Source: Antedon mediterranea (Eukaryota > Echinodermata > Crinoidea > Comatulida > Antedonidae). Taken from it: DNA of 64,000 nucleotides. Made by a program: the position numbers and the translations under genes. The stretch spans positions 20,273,201 through 20,337,200 of the forward strand of contig NC_092670.1 in NCBI RefSeq assembly GCF_964355755.1, in the 5' to 3' direction. Under the pieces are notes generated by a model. It had not been told where the DNA came from, ran no database searches, and saw nothing but the letters and a program-made list of their open reading frames with translations. Numbering within the stretch: the first letter of the stretch is position 1; each line of letters opens with the position of its first letter. This document shows, piece by piece, positions 50,301 through 62,400 of this stretch.

Positions 50301-53300
50301 GTTGCGTTCTTTCCATGCAGTTGTTAAAAATAATTTACAATATTTGTCAAAGATGTTACTTGCTAATACATAGTTAATATTGTTTATACATTGGATTTGA
50401 TATTCTTCATGAATTTCTAGGTCGTCAAAAAAAAGGTGATATTTAAGTTCAGGTGAGCTTGACATGAATAAGTCCCATATTTTATGCAAATCATTGTTGC
50501 ATAGATCTTCTTTAGTAATTTACTCTCTGTACATTAGTGTCCAGGATGAGAAAGTTAACCTATATACAGCTCAAAAACTGTTTTGAGGAAAATCCTGGTA
50601 CTATGCCAGCGCTACTGGCGCTTGAACTTACTCAACCTAGTGATTGAAATACAAGCACTGGTTAACCGCCAAACCACACTGTCAAATGACAAATTTTAAA
50701 AAATGAAACTACTGTTGTCATATGTTTTCATCACCTAAGTCATGACGATGATGTTTAAAATATTCCTGATGGTACTACCATAATCACCGATCCTGGATTG
50801 TATTCTAAGCATATCTCCTAGTTCCCAGGGGAATGTCCCAGGCATTCCGCATTCACTATCTATACTCTTCCAAGTATGATTTGTTTCCTGGCTTGAGAGA
50901 AGCATTGCAGATATTGGCCAAGGGCATTCATACATACAATCTAAATACAATTACAGTTGTGGTAGTAATTCTACTGCAGGTAATGCAGTAATTCTACTGC
51001 ATTTATTGCAGTAATTCTATTGCAGTTAATGCAGTAATTCTACTGCAATAGATGCAGTAAATTCTATTGCAGCGAATGTACTGCAGTGAATGCAATATAA
51101 TTCTACTGCAGTGAATGCAGTAATTGTACTGCAGGTAATGCAGTAATTCTATTGCAGGTAACAATGCCGTAATTCTACTGCAATTAATACAATAATTTTA
51201 CTGCAGTTATGCAGTAATTCTGCTGTACTGAATGAATATGAATACAAAACATTTTGTGTATATTTTTTAATTTGAAAAAAAATGTATTTTTGTTGTATTA
51301 TTTAAATAAATTATATTATAATAGTAATTTTGTTATTTTTTCAGAGGTGCTACTTGATACTCAATTAACACAAGTTATGTTATTTAACTCTCACCTACAA
51401 TCATTATGGAATATTCCACGTGATCAGCTCACAAAACAGGTAACTTAAACTATGTACAAAATGTTTTATTTTCATAAACAAACATTCCAGGTTTCTAGAG
51501 GATAATCGGCCAGTGAATCTTTTGTGAAGAGGCGTTGTTCACAGCAAAATCCTACACCCTTGGTAAAGAATCCCAACCAAACTTTGCAATCAATCAATAC
51601 CGCCCTCTTGTGTCCACTCTGTTTCTGACCTATTCACTGCTTTTCATTGGCTAATCTCTAATAGCATAATCTAGTTTCTTACATTGATAGAATCTTATTT
51701 TAGCTCAAAATCAAATATTTTTCCATTGGGTATTTGTTGAAGACTATTGTCAGAAGAAAGCTATTGTTCAAGTCTGTTTATCCAACCTCTGATCTCTACC
51801 GGCCAATCTTATCGTGTGATCTTCCTCCAGGGCACTTTATTCACTCATTGTAATTTTCTCGGTTGTTGTACCACGAATCAATTATATAAATGAACTCTAC
51901 TTTAATCCTATTCAGAACATTTAGTGATATTTGTTCTGTTCTTTTTTTTCATTCAGCTTGTTTGCTGTCCCCAAAGTGACAAATTTTAATGGTTAATGAG
52001 AAGAATTTCTTTGTCCAGTTGAACTTTTAATTGTAACAGTGACTTTAATTTTGTACAACCAAAGTATAGATTGGTTTTGTGTCTATCTAGTTCTGTTTCT
52101 CTATCAATGTAACATCTTTCTCTCTTTTACTAATTACCACTCAGTGGCCACCAGGATTTTGAAATAAAGGGGAGAGGAGTGGACTTAAAATTAAAAAAAA
52201 TTAAAATTAAATGTTGAACTTAATTTTCCAAATTTGGTTCTACATTTTAAACTATAGCATTGAACTGAGATCTGGAAATCTCATTTCATTATCTACAGAT
52301 GCAACACATGCATAAATACTATTTTATCTAATTTTGTTTATATAAAAAAATGTCAAATCATTCGGTACAGAAGGTCCTATCTAACCGTATAACATTTGAA
52401 AGGAATCTAGCTATAAAAAGATTAACTATTTGGTGTACCTTGGATTTTACCAAGAGATTTCTTAGAGTGGCAGCTATTCTTTGAAAAAAAATGGTGGAAG
52501 AAATTACTGGTTGATGCACCACCTCGCCTGATAGGTCACAGGATCGCAGCAGATCTGTTATTTAGGATTTACTTTAATAATAAAATGTTACAACTTATTT
52601 TTTGCAGGTTACGTTAAGTTATGGTGACCGCGTGAAACATAAAAACATTATCAAGATTTTAGATGGTCATTTTAGTAATGAAGAAGACCCCACCAGGTAA
52701 GCTAGAAATCCGGCTACTACATAATGGTCTTTAACAAAATGGTCGCCATTGTTTGGAAATTGGTAACCTTTTCTTCTCATAAAAAGTTGCTTTAAAGTAA
52801 AAATGCGAACAATTTTATTTTATTTTTCAAATGTCATATTGTTCAGAAAGTTTCTTTGTATTTTGCATTTCTGTGAAATCCAAATTTTGAATTCCAAACT
52901 TGTTTTATTGTCTGATGTGTGAGAGTTTGACAGATAGGCCTAACAGCAACCGTTGTGTTTGTTTATTTTGAGTCATATTTAATTTCCTCATTCTGTGGAT
53001 AGTTACAGTATAAAAGAAAATACAATGTGTACCAAGCAGTGATTGGCTTCATTGAAAGTACTGTATTCCTTAGAATAGTAGTGTTTCCTTAATCAATAGA
53101 ATACATAGCACTCTGATTATATCGTATGTTTGATTTGTTTTTTCCAAAGTTAAAGGTTTATTGTCGCCATGAACAATTTTTTTTTACATTTTTGTTGTAT
53201 ATGCCATTTTAATGTCACAGAATACTTATTCACTTTGACTTGCTTGAAAAAACTTTGACTTAAAGGAAAATTTGTCTGTCAGACAATTGTTTTTTTGGTA

Positions 53301-53567
53301 AAATGTTACCCTTTTTGTTTTGTCTTTTTATAAGTGAAATTATTTTTTCTACAGCAATGAATAACTTGATTAAAATTTCAAAATGGCATATTCAAGGGCT
53401 GATTTACTAATATTAATTTATGTTGGTAGAAAGTTTACAAACTGTAGTCTTCTTGTGGTATACTATGATATTTCTAACTACTTTTACATTTTTGTTACTA
53501 CAGGCTTCTCTCACTTCATTGTATGATATTCCCAGATGAAGATATTTGCAAACGAAAGCGACTATAA
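26335..53567 (+). CDS. fringe: Fringe-type beta-1,3-N-acetylglucosaminyltransferase 1, complete, 418 aa
   Basis: Fringe enzymes work in the Golgi, adding GlcNAc to O-fucose on Notch EGF repeats and so tuning ligand choice. Ten exons: 26335-26883, 39509-39557, 42516-42558, 43672-43731, 45322-45472, 45794-45879, 46736-46806, 51345-51439, 52608-52696, 53504-53567; total 1257 nt, phases join. Residues 1-7 are cytoplasmic, 8-26 a signal anchor, about 27-150 a stem, then the catalytic domain beginning [20 protein letters not shown]. The metal-binding DDD is at 240-242 within [21 protein letters not shown] and [12 protein letters not shown] follow. Paired cysteines of the family ([25 protein letters not shown]) are kept, as is the NCS sequon. 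The stem is longer than in vertebrate fringes. The first intron is 12.6 kb. Human LFNG, MFNG and RFNG are likely co-orthologues. Confidence 0.94.
28192..28308. mobile_element. TWA-MITE copy 9
   Basis: AGCTCTATCTACAGTACACT at the left, AGTGTAGACAGAGCT at the right, TAA duplicated at both ends (28189-28191, 28309-28311). Confidence 0.75.
28788..28852. repeat. Short GGCCGAATCGTC tandem repeat
   Basis: Three imperfect units of the type GTCTCAGGGCCGAAT, GTCCCAGGCCAAAT, GTCTCAGGGCCGAAT, ending at CGTCCTG. Lies just left of the Harbinger-like element at 28871. Confidence 0.6.
28871..29945. mobile_element. 1075-bp PIF/Harbinger-like non-autonomous element, copy 1
   Basis: Left end GGCCCTGTTCAGACCCATGG and right end are inverted complements over about 40 bp, reaching CGTTAGACCGTTTTAGCGTA. 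Almost identical to the copy at 46882. Flanks are TCA (left) and TTA (right), a near-match to the TTA expected of Harbinger. No transposase; the minus open frame 29660-29857 recurs in copy 2 only because the DNA is duplicated. Confidence 0.8.
34671..35280. mobile_element. 610-bp inverted-repeat element
   Basis: Left end GGGCGCGTTTATACAACACG is matched by the complement of the right end (GGTGTTGTATAAACACAGCC), 17 of 20 positions. Flanks AAA and TAA. It is probably a Harbinger-like MITE, with no coding capacity seen. Confidence 0.5.
36046..36610. repeat. Direct tandem duplication, 283-bp unit, two copies
   Basis: The segment beginning GAATTCCATAAGGGCTTTAC at 36046 is repeated from 36329 almost without change (C to T in AACGCAATTCTG, one T fewer in a T-run, GTTCTC to TTATC). 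The near identity indicates a recent duplication within intron 1. Confidence 0.92.
37651..37816. mobile_element. TWA-MITE copy 10
   Basis: AGCTCTGTCTA at the left, GATAGTGTAGACAGAGCT at the right. The core carries several CATATCACTACCATATTTG repeats. Flanks CTA and TTA. Confidence 0.75.
39712..40219. mobile_element. 508-bp long-inverted-repeat element
   Basis: GGGAGGTTTCGCAACCTTAC at the left continues to about 48 bp (GAATACGATAAC..AAAACGGATACGTCA) and is mirrored at the right with few differences. Both sides are flanked by TAATA, a possible 5-bp target duplication (or TA). Lies 154 bp after fringe 1 exon 2. Confidence 0.8.
41361..41515. mobile_element. TWA-MITE copy 11
   Basis: AGTTCTGTCTACACTATCAA at the left, GATAGTGTAGACAGAGCT at the right, TTA duplicated on both sides (41358-41360, 41516-41518). 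Confidence 0.8.
41938..42124. mobile_element. TWA-MITE copy 12, extended core
   Basis: Longest copy seen; the core holds four CTACCATATTTGGG-type units. The right arm carries a small local duplication (TTTGATAGTGACTAGTGTTAG). Flanks TAA and TTA. Confidence 0.75.
45580..45711. mobile_element. TWA-MITE copy 13, left end degraded
   Basis: Right end intact (TTTGATAGTGTAGACAGAGCT); the left shows only AAGTAGTGTAGATAAAAAAA. Lies in the short intron between fringe 1 exons 5 and 6. Confidence 0.65.
45973..46411. mobile_element. 439-bp inverted-repeat element
   Basis: GGGCGGATTGCTATAA at the left is exactly complemented by TTATAGCAATCCGCCC at the right. An inner repeat of TTGCTATAAAACAGTCTTA occurs twice near the left (45980 and 46075). 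No coding frame. In fringe 1 intron 6. Confidence 0.65.
46882..47966. mobile_element. 1085-bp PIF/Harbinger-like element, copy 2
   Basis: Near-identical to 28871-29945 from GGCCCTGTTCAGACCC to CTGAACAGGGCC. Left flank is TTA (46879-46881); the matching TTA is found only after the 33-bp array, at 48400. The array therefore grew from the element's own right terminal repeat. Fringe 1 intron 7. Confidence 0.85.
47967..48399. repeat. 33-bp tandem array of the element's right terminus, block 1
   Basis: About 13 head-to-tail copies of TAACGGTCTAACGCCATGGG plus TCTGAACAGGGCC. Two units carry an extra TA (CCTTAAACGG) and one reads CATGGCC for CAGGGCC; these variants serve as markers. Confidence 0.95.
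48400..49085. repeat. 543-bp segmental duplication containing 33-bp array block 2
   Basis: The sequence TTAAATTAAGAAAACTAACA to CAGATCTTATAGC (48400-48540) is followed by a second 33-bp array (48541-48942, about 12 units) and then the same flank again (48943-49085). Block 2 has the same variant units (TTAAACGG twice, CATGGCC once) in the same order as block 1, so array plus flank were copied together. Confidence 0.93.
49270..49428. mobile_element. TWA-MITE copy 14
   Basis: AGCTCTGTCTACACATCAAA at the left, GATAGTGTAGACAAGGCT at the right, TAA duplicated at both ends (49267-49269, 49429-49431). Confidence 0.8.
50062..50088. repeat. (TAA)n microsatellite
   Basis: Nine uninterrupted TAA units; a second, shorter AAT run lies at 49885-49903. 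Both are next to short SINE-like fragments. Confidence 0.9.
50964..51226. repeat. Palindromic TGCAGTAATTCTACTGCA tandem array
   Basis: About eleven imperfect 22-25 bp units. Each holds TGCAGTA, a 3-4 nt gap and TACTGCA, and the joins (TACTGCAGGTAATGCAGTA) are again palindromic. It ends about 120 bp before fringe 1 exon 8. Confidence 0.85.
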
Positions 53568-54560
53568 ATGCTTATTAAAGAATATCTATCTATGCAGTTA
53601 CAGTTAGTTTATGGAGGTGTTTGCAGACAAAACTGTAAAGCTTGGAAAGGATTTGATTCCTCCATTGATATGGATTGCAATCTGCTACTCTACACCATAT
53701 TGTCTTAACTAAAATTGTGTCTCAAAGGTTTAGTTTTCTGGACTCGACACATAGCTCATGCCAATATTTTAATACTATGCATGTACTGTAGCTGCGTGGC
53801 GTGTCATGAAAACGAAAATTCGCTATGCTGTACACGCAACCTGAACTGGAGTTGTATTGGAGAAGATGTAAAAGAATTTACAATGGAGTTGTTTCCAGCC
53901 ACCGATACTTGTTGAATGAAAGAATCCCACATACGAGTCTGGTTTCCAATTTATTCCATAAGATAAAAATAATTTGTTTGTTAAATAAAGCAAAAATATG
54001 CTGCTTGAAAATGCTCAGAGAAATCTTCCAGATATGAAATTAGTTTCACATGTACCAGGAAAACTATACCGTATATGCCCAAGTATAATCCCACCCAATA
54101 GTTTATAAACAACACTTTGGTACAACAATTGTTAATGCAATGTACAAGTCCCACCTAAATTTCACCAAATTCTGTACCCAGCGGCCCACTGGGACTTTCT
54201 TTGTCAAATACGGTAGTGTCCTTCATGTACTTAGTCTTCCATTAAATGATAGTCAAACTCTCACAAAATATGACAAATCTAGTGAAAGAAAAAATGTGAG
54301 AGTACAGTCTTTTTTTTGTAATGGTTTTCTCCATCCAGTAGCCTATACATTTTTAAGGATCTTGAAGTCCTCTTAATGACTGGCAACTGTCACCATTGTT
54401 AAGCTACTTCACATGAATTGAGTTGCTCTTATCATGATACCAGAGTATCTATACAAGTTCCATGTAAATTCCCTATTTGTGATAATACCAGGTGCATTGC
54501 TAATGACACAGGTGCTGCCAGGTGTCTTAATTAAACTAATTAAGATAATAAAAGTTGTAA
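53568..54560 (+). other. Fringe 1 3' UTR
   Basis: No coding exon. AATAAA occurs at 53984 and 54547, giving alternative UTRs of roughly 430 or 1000 nt. The open frames 53715-54376 are short and lack any family resemblance. Confidence 0.5.
54547..54552 (+). promoter_or_regulatory. Candidate distal polyadenylation signal of fringe 1
   Basis: AATAAA followed by T/G-rich sequence (GTTGTTTTGAGG) about 20 nt later. A proximal alternative is at 53984-53989. Confidence 0.45.
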
Positions 54561-56480
54561 AGAAATGTTGTTTTGAGGACCTTTTTCTTTACCCACCTTG
54601 AGATAGAAAACAACTCACTATAGGGAGACACAGAGATTTCATCATTATTTTTTTATTAACAAATATAGTGTAATGAACTTTGTTTACAATAGCCTTTAAT
54701 CAAAACTGTAATAGGAAATATAACCTGTTTGTGTTACAAAATTCGAACAGCATAACAAAATACTGTATTAGTCATCTGAAATTAAATATGTAGAATCTAC
54801 AGCAATTGTTCATTTACAAATGCCATAATTGAAGAAACCTAAATTGCCTATCTATAGTTTAACTACCCCAAAGGCTATGATTGCAACTATTTAGTGTTTA
54901 CCTGTTCAAAGTGACTCTAGTGAACCTGTTGTGAATTTGAACACTTCACAAGAACACTTCACATACAATTGATCTCCACACTTTTAGTTAAGCCTCAATA
55001 GCCAGAAGCACTCATTTATTGTTAAATAATTTGGTCAATGCCACGATTAAACCACTTAAGATTTGGACATTTATTGGGACACAAGCTACAACCTTGGATG
55101 TCTTTCTTTCCATATTTTCATTAGAAAATTCACATCGGTGACAAATGTAATTGTAGCAATAAGACCGGTCAGTGTTCAGTGACCTTCAAGCAATTGATGA
55201 AAGATTAAAAAATAAATGTTTTTCATCAAAGTTTAAAAGTCACTTTTGGTAAATTCAATTGTCATACCAAAAAACTACAGTAAAAACCTTTGTAATAAAC
55301 AGGCGTAATATGTTTTAACACTATGGCCAACCCCTATTTCAGGGGACACTACCCTTATTAAGATGACATTTGTTTTGTTTTGGTTTTATGTAAAATAATT
55401 AGTTAGAGTAGCTCCAATTGCATTAAAGTTTAATATGCATACTGTACATGTGGGATGATTAGTATCCCATAAACAGAAATATAATTTATATATATATATA
55501 TCAATAACTATTTCAAAATACTATGCAAATTTGTTAATAATTTAACATGGAAAAGACCACCACCTATGAACTATGGTGCAGTTATAATTGACCTTTATAA
55601 ACTTATGGTGCATTTTAAATCATTTTTTAATTTTCTCTTTTTATTCAGTGTATCAAAACCATTTGCAATAATTGACACATCACATTATTATGCAAATTAT
55701 TTCAATTAATACAATGCAACTACAGTAGATTATATTTTATATGTGGCATTGTGTAGTTTGGGCAAGCAAGGTACCATATGGGCTAGTACCTAGTATACAA
55801 ATAATAATTATTGTTTTAATAATAATAATATACCTTTTGTTATAATAGGCAAGATTATATCTCTTCATTATGTCTGTTTATAAAAAAGAATAAAATACTT
55901 TAAATAGGTGCATTGTTTGCAATGTACATCGTTATGTGTAGCTATTATTATATGTTGTATATTTGATCTTGTTTGAAAGGTTTAAACAAAAAACCTTTTT
56001 ACTATGTCATACTGTATTATTGTAAGTGAATATAAATAAAGGTTTTTCATAAATAATGTATAATTATGTAAATTAAAATTAATTGAACTATAACAAATAT
56101 GTGGTGTATTTATTATTAAAAGTGTGTTTGTTGTTACAGATAAGGTATTAGTCATGTTGTTTGACAATGGGATATAAATATACCTTTAATTTTATTTATA
56201 TAGATAGTAATACAAATAGAATTCCCTTTCAACCATCAAGCATAAGCCACACCTCCTCAAAACTTTATTAGGCTATTAAAGGTCGTTTGAAAGTATAACT
56301 AACAATAGATTACTGAAATACCACTACAAAGTGACTGGTGCCATTGGCTATTTTTGATCAGCCAATCAGAGGCTGTTTTACTTTGAGAATGGTTATAGAC
56401 TATATGAGTCAACTGACAGCTGTAGGCTTAGTTCCAGGCGAGTAAGCGTGTTGGAAACATGTAATGTAAAAGTGAGAAGG
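54561..56480. other. Intergenic region between the two fringe genes
   Basis: About 1.9 kb, AT-rich. It holds a (TA)n run at 55486-55501, a possible Tigger-like fragment near 55275-55370 and AATAAT runs near 55820. No exon seen. The last 200 bp (CCAATCAGAGG at 56364, and TATATGAGTC at 56401) may be the fringe 2 promoter: an inverted CCAAT-like context sits about 120 bp before the start codon. Confidence 0.4.
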
Positions 56481-59400
56481 ATGAGAATCACCTTGAAGAA
56501 AGTCCTTGCTTATGTCTTTTCTGTCTGTATCATAGATTCTATAATCGTGTGCGTATATGTTTCTTTACGTCATGACAAGCAAGAGTTTCTTCAAAAGGTG
56601 CATCAAGATTTCAACAAGGATAAAATTTATTTTGTCAATGAACCGCATTTTGAACGGTTAATAAAGGAGTATAGAAGTCAAGAGGAATATCCAACTCGCA
56701 TTTTATTTGAGAGAGATAAAGAATTTATAAGTAATAACGATGACATAATCCAACAAAATGTAGTATCGGTGGAAGACAATTCGCAAAAGAAAATAAATTA
56801 TAGTAAAACATTTACCACGGTGGTTGAAAAATCAGCCAACAGTCAACATGGTAGATCAGAGGCCAGTGGTGGTACCAATCGGCCAAAATTTATCCCTCCG
56901 GGTAAGACGATAGAAATAGGAAAAGTTGTATATCAAAATTCTCCACCCGCTATTAAGCCAAAGTTTATACAACAAGGTAAAGTATTTTGTTTTTATTTAT
57001 TATATCTGTAACTGTATTGTTTCTAACATTTAACTTGTTCCATATACTGAAGTTATTTACATGAGATGAAGTGAAATAACGCTGTTAACTACATGTAGGT
57101 CCTTTTTTTTAAAGGTGCCAAGAAACTTTCAAATGCTCTTCCACAAACGCAACAAAATAAACCAATTTATATAAAGTATGTACAGCTACCAAATAACAAG
57201 GTACAGCCAGTTCATCTGATTCAACAGGAAACCCCTCAAACAAAAGTGTCAAATTCTGGTGATCATGTTAATTTAGATGATATCTATCTGGCTGTAAAAA
57301 CAACGCAGAAATTTCATCGGAGTCGACTCCAGGTGCTATTGGACACCTGGGTGTCTGTTGCTCCTCAACAGGTAAGCTTCATCTTTTAAATTAAATGGAA
57401 CAATTATTTTCAATCACAACGTTTACTGGAACCATACTAGAAAGGTAGCCCAATGTACATATTTCCGGTCGCTAATACAAGCAATTCTTCTGTTACGCCT
57501 ATTACTTGCTTCGGGCAAATTATGTACTTTTTAAACTTGCCGAATAAATATTGTTGTTATTACATTCAGGCTAGATTCTAACAAGTCTCTTTATAACCTC
57601 AAAGAACTGTTGAACACTATTTGGTCTCAAAAGATCAATTTTCATTTTGCATGAACTCAAAAGTGAAGAGTGCCTTTAAAGATACACCAATGCTTATAGT
57701 CTTATATAATACTCCCATGAGGTGAACTTATACCCCAAGGGTGTACATATGCGACATCAGTTACCAACTATTGTACTCTATTCTTAGTCAGAAAATGACA
57801 GAAAAAAGTTCATATACTGTCCTAGATATTAAATTTAAAAAACTTTTATTTAGAGAATTTACAAAGATCAGATAACATTCTGTAACTAACTTTAGTTGTA
57901 TATTTATTTAATACTATTTACAAGTTTATTATCTATTGTGAAAGGGAACAATATTAGAATTTAATTTACTAACTTTACCTCTTCCGCACTTTTCAAAGAG
58001 TGCTGTTCTATTGTGTTGTAAATTTAATTAGGTTAGAAAACTATTTAAAGATAACAATACACAACTACCCTAACCTACATGTGTAAAAAGTCATCATAGG
58101 GAGAGACTGTAGTAAAATGCCACCATGGGACTGAATTAAGCTTTTATGTCCCTTTCTGATACGAGCATTGAACCTTGAATTCTCCTCTTGTCTTCTCTCA
58201 TGTTCCTTTGGTCAAGCCATCATAGAGATAGTTCACTATGCTCATGGTGAAATAATTTAACTAACTTGTTTCTCCATCCTATGCTCAAGAATAATACTGT
58301 ATATATGGACCAGTTTATGATTCTGTTTCCTGGTCTGTTCACACTGAATTATTTACCAGGTAAGTTGGCTTCCTGAACCAATTAAATAGCGATCAGGAAT
58401 CAATTTATCAGGTAAATAACTATGTCTGAACACGGCTTATATGTCAAATTTCTTGCTGAGTCAAATTAAAGTAATCCAATCTATCTGATGTTACGGATTA
58501 TTAAAGCTTAACAATTCTAATTGATGTTTATTTTCGGTTTTTTTCAAAGCCTCCCATTTCACATTTCTTTCTGTGTAATATTACTACACAATTAGTTAAA
58601 TGATGCGCAATAAATTTCTTTTGCAGATAAGAAAAAAAAATTCCACACATTGTGACAACAGTCATATTATTTGTTGATATAGATTATATCTGTATTCAAA
58701 ATTTTTCACTTTATATTTATGTTGGATCAATTTCCTCATATGAGTCTTAAAAATCGCTTGTTCTTTGTTGTATCAAATTTATGATAACCATCTATTTGAT
58801 TCAGTAACAATACAAAGTATCTAGTCATTGTTCCACAGAAAGTATAAATATATACTTCAAAGTTTTACCATCTACTGTTTGTTACTCTCCATATTATGTG
58901 GAAAGTTGTGTAAATTCACAGCCAAGCACCTGGAAATTCAAGTTTTTATGAATAGATTCTTGCACCTTTTATACTTGTTCCTTTTCATTTGCACATCACA
59001 AGTTCATTTCAGTAACAGAAACAGTTAGGCGTTTCAAATATGATATATTTTTCAGTTTATGTTTGATCAATTTCCTCATAAGTCTTAAAAATCGCTTTTT
59101 CTTTGTTGTATCAAATTTAGATTACCAATTGACTTAATGAATTTTCAACAATAATAATACGTTTTCTTGATAACCATCTATTTTATTCAGTAACAATACA
59201 AAGTATATAGTCATTAGAAAGTATAAATATATACTTCAAAGTGTTACCATCTACTGTTTGTTACTCTCCATATTATGTGGAAGTTATGTAAATTCACAGC
59301 CAAGCACCTGGAAATTCAGGTGTTTCTCAATTGACTCACTTGCACCTTTTAAGCCCTGTCTACACTATTATATCAAACAAGTTTGACAAAAAAAAGTGTG

Positions 59401-62400
59401 ATTAGACAATTTGGTTTTTCTTTATATCAGGACCTCACAAGTTTATTACAGAATCAGTTAGGCGTTTCATAATGTGAAATATATTCCCATTGTAAACTGC
59501 ATCAATAGGACCTATTGTTAAAAATTATACAATTTTGAAATAATTTTTAAAATGATATATTGTAACAGATGTCGCTAAACTGGCTCCTTGTCTCTGGGAG
59601 TGTACTCTTTTTTGAAAGGTTGAAAAACTGTCAATTGTCTGGTTTTCAAATACATACTAGTTATCTCCCAACCCCACCCTCAAATATTAGTCATATTATT
59701 AAACATAGTAATAAATTTTATTCATAATATTTTATGATGAGAACTGATGCAGCTGCCTCAATACACACATCTTTATGATTCATTGATATATTCTGTTTTG
59801 CAATCAATAATGGGGAGTCCCCATAACAGCAGTTTCTATAACACATGACTAATAATTGGTTGTCATAAACAGTAGGTCGTTTCTTTGTAATGTCTATTAC
59901 CATGTGCTTTTGTACAAAGCCTATTGTTATCAACCTATTGTTTTAAAGCCACCTCCAGGTTTAAAATTTCTATTGTTTCATTCAAACTATGATCATTGAA
60001 GAAAATGCCACTTTTTTCCAATAAACAGAGAAGCACAATGAGTGTGAAATATTACACATTGAAGCCTTTGACTCTTTTATCATAAGATAATTTCAAAACA
60101 TGTTTTTGTTGAATCATGGAGCTATAAATTGATCAATGGTTGAGCCATTTTAAAGTGGATTTAAAAAAAAAATTTTTTCCTGATAAAACCATAATATAAA
60201 TGAAAGGCCCATTTCCTGAAAATCAACATTTTTCTTTAACTTTTTAATTATAAATTAATTGTCATTATTTTAAAGCAAAATCAATATTTCAAGTTTTTTT
60301 CCATTTAGCAATTAACATAGTAAAGATCTATGCACCGCTGAAAGGATGATGTTCCATTTTTCAAAATTGTCCTTTCTGTTTCCAAAAAATCTTATCATTA
60401 ATATGATTGCAATTTTTTATTATTAGACTAACCATAGTAGATTTATTTCCTTTAACATTTCAGAGTTGGCGTTACTGTAGGTTAGAGTTTCGTCACTTTC
60501 TGTTCAAAACTGTTCTCATGGCAAAGTAGTTTACACAGATCTTTCATGCATGACATACATGTGTTGGATAATTTGTTTTGATTAGGTTGTCATATTGATT
60601 TGGTGAACACAATGAATTCTGAACAATGAAATGCGAGAATCATTTGTTTGCTCACTTTTCATTAATGGCCCAAAATGAAGACAATAGTTGAATTCAATTA
60701 ACAAAAAGAGAAATTCCAAAGTGTTTTTTTTTTAATAAATGTGTATAAAAAAAATGAAATATATTGTTTTAATGAGATCATGGAGGAATAAAAAATCTCC
60801 ATAATTACCTAAAGGAAAGAACTAGTCATATAACAACACGTAATAAATAAAAGTAATACTTTTTATGTATTTGTAAAATATAAATTTATAAAAAATAGTA
60901 ATATTAAATAAAATAAAAATATTTCTCATTTCAGGTTTACTTCTTTACTGATGCAGATGATGAAGAATTTCAAAAGAAAACCAGTAAGATTTCAAATTAT
61001 TTTCTAGCAATTAATTTCAGTTAATTTTTTCCCTTTTCACATGCTTTCACAGTGCTTCCAGACGTCTGTTCTTTTGCTCTTTGTAAATTTAAAACCATCG
61101 AAAATTCTCTTTTTTATTAGAAGTACTTAATATTTAATGGAAATATAAAGCATGTGATTGATGAATGAGGTACATTTTTTAATATTCTGTACCAAATCGC
61201 TTACTGTACCTAACTACGGTTACACTGGGTCATCAGGTCTCAAATTATAAAAACAGAGAAGACTTGTCATGAGGTAATGAATTCCAGTGGTCGTTATCCA
61301 AAGCCTTTGAAGATTGTACCTTCTTAACCAGTTATCTTTTATTATTAAATAGATCAGAGAGATCAGAGAATGGTTTTGAAGTAATGGTTTTGCAAAGAAT
61401 AGCTTTTGTTGTCAGGTCTATTAACTAGGATAATACCCTGGTTTTATTAAAGTATTTTAATATACCACCAATCTCATTTTCTTCAAAAACAGTTTTAGCG
61501 AACAATAATCAGTCTGTTTAAATTTGAGAAATCATTTGTCTGAATTTTCTTTGTAAATAACATAAACACTGTAGCAATTTTATGGCAGACAGTAAAGGAA
61601 GTTAGTCGGTACTATAACACAGGTACAATTGTAGGCCTATGTAATTGGGCTGTTTGAAATAAGGTACATAAAAGAGCCTGTTCAATTTTGTTTTCAGTAT
61701 GGAAACTTTTCAAGGTTTCATTTTATGTGTTGGTGTTTTTTACAGTATATGTTAATTTTTTTAATTTTATTTATTTTTTTGCAAAAGTGCTTCAATTTTG
61801 TAAAACTACATAATGACATATTTAAAGTTTGGTTTTATCTATTTTATTTTGTTTAGGGGCAACAACATCTAATTTGCTTTTCAAACAATTTCAACATAGT
61901 AGGGAATAGAAGTAAAAATTGGCAATGATTTATTTACAATTTCTGTATTTTTAGATGGTCATATGATAAATACTAAATGTCCCTCTCGACATGCAAGGTA
62001 AGTTTTTATTTTTCCTTTCACTCTGCATACTGACAGAAAAAGATTAGAAAAATATAATATGGAAAAATCAATTCCTAAAACATGGAGATATGGTTTGTTA
62101 GATTGAAGGAGAAACCAGAATTCTCGTAGGCACTTTATAACAACTTCATAAATCCTGAAAATCGTATGACACAACTGGGCTTCTTTTAGTCTAAGTCCAA
62201 AGACCCAGAACAAAAATGTTATGGTTTATAGGGGTAATCGTTTATGGCATGTTTTACAATACAGTATTGCTTTTTTTATAGGTCGGCTCTTTGTTGTAAG
62301 ATGTCATCTATGTTTGATAACTTCTTAAAATCAAACAAAAGGTAAATCGAATATATAAATTAAAGGGATTGAGTCACACACTATTTGTACTCTGGCGGTA

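Larger units (their letters stand above)
57372..60934 (+). other. Fringe 2 intron 2 (3.6 kb)
   Basis: No coding exon. It contains a small inverted-repeat element (58332), the duplicated segment 58690-59345 and a truncated TWA-MITE (59352). The rest is AT-rich without visible structure. Confidence 0.6.

Noticed and set aside
56448-56480. Upstream extension of the fringe 2 start
   Set aside because: The frame extends upstream only to a GTG. ATG 56481 aligns with the fringe 1 start (MRITLKK and MRMSVKK).
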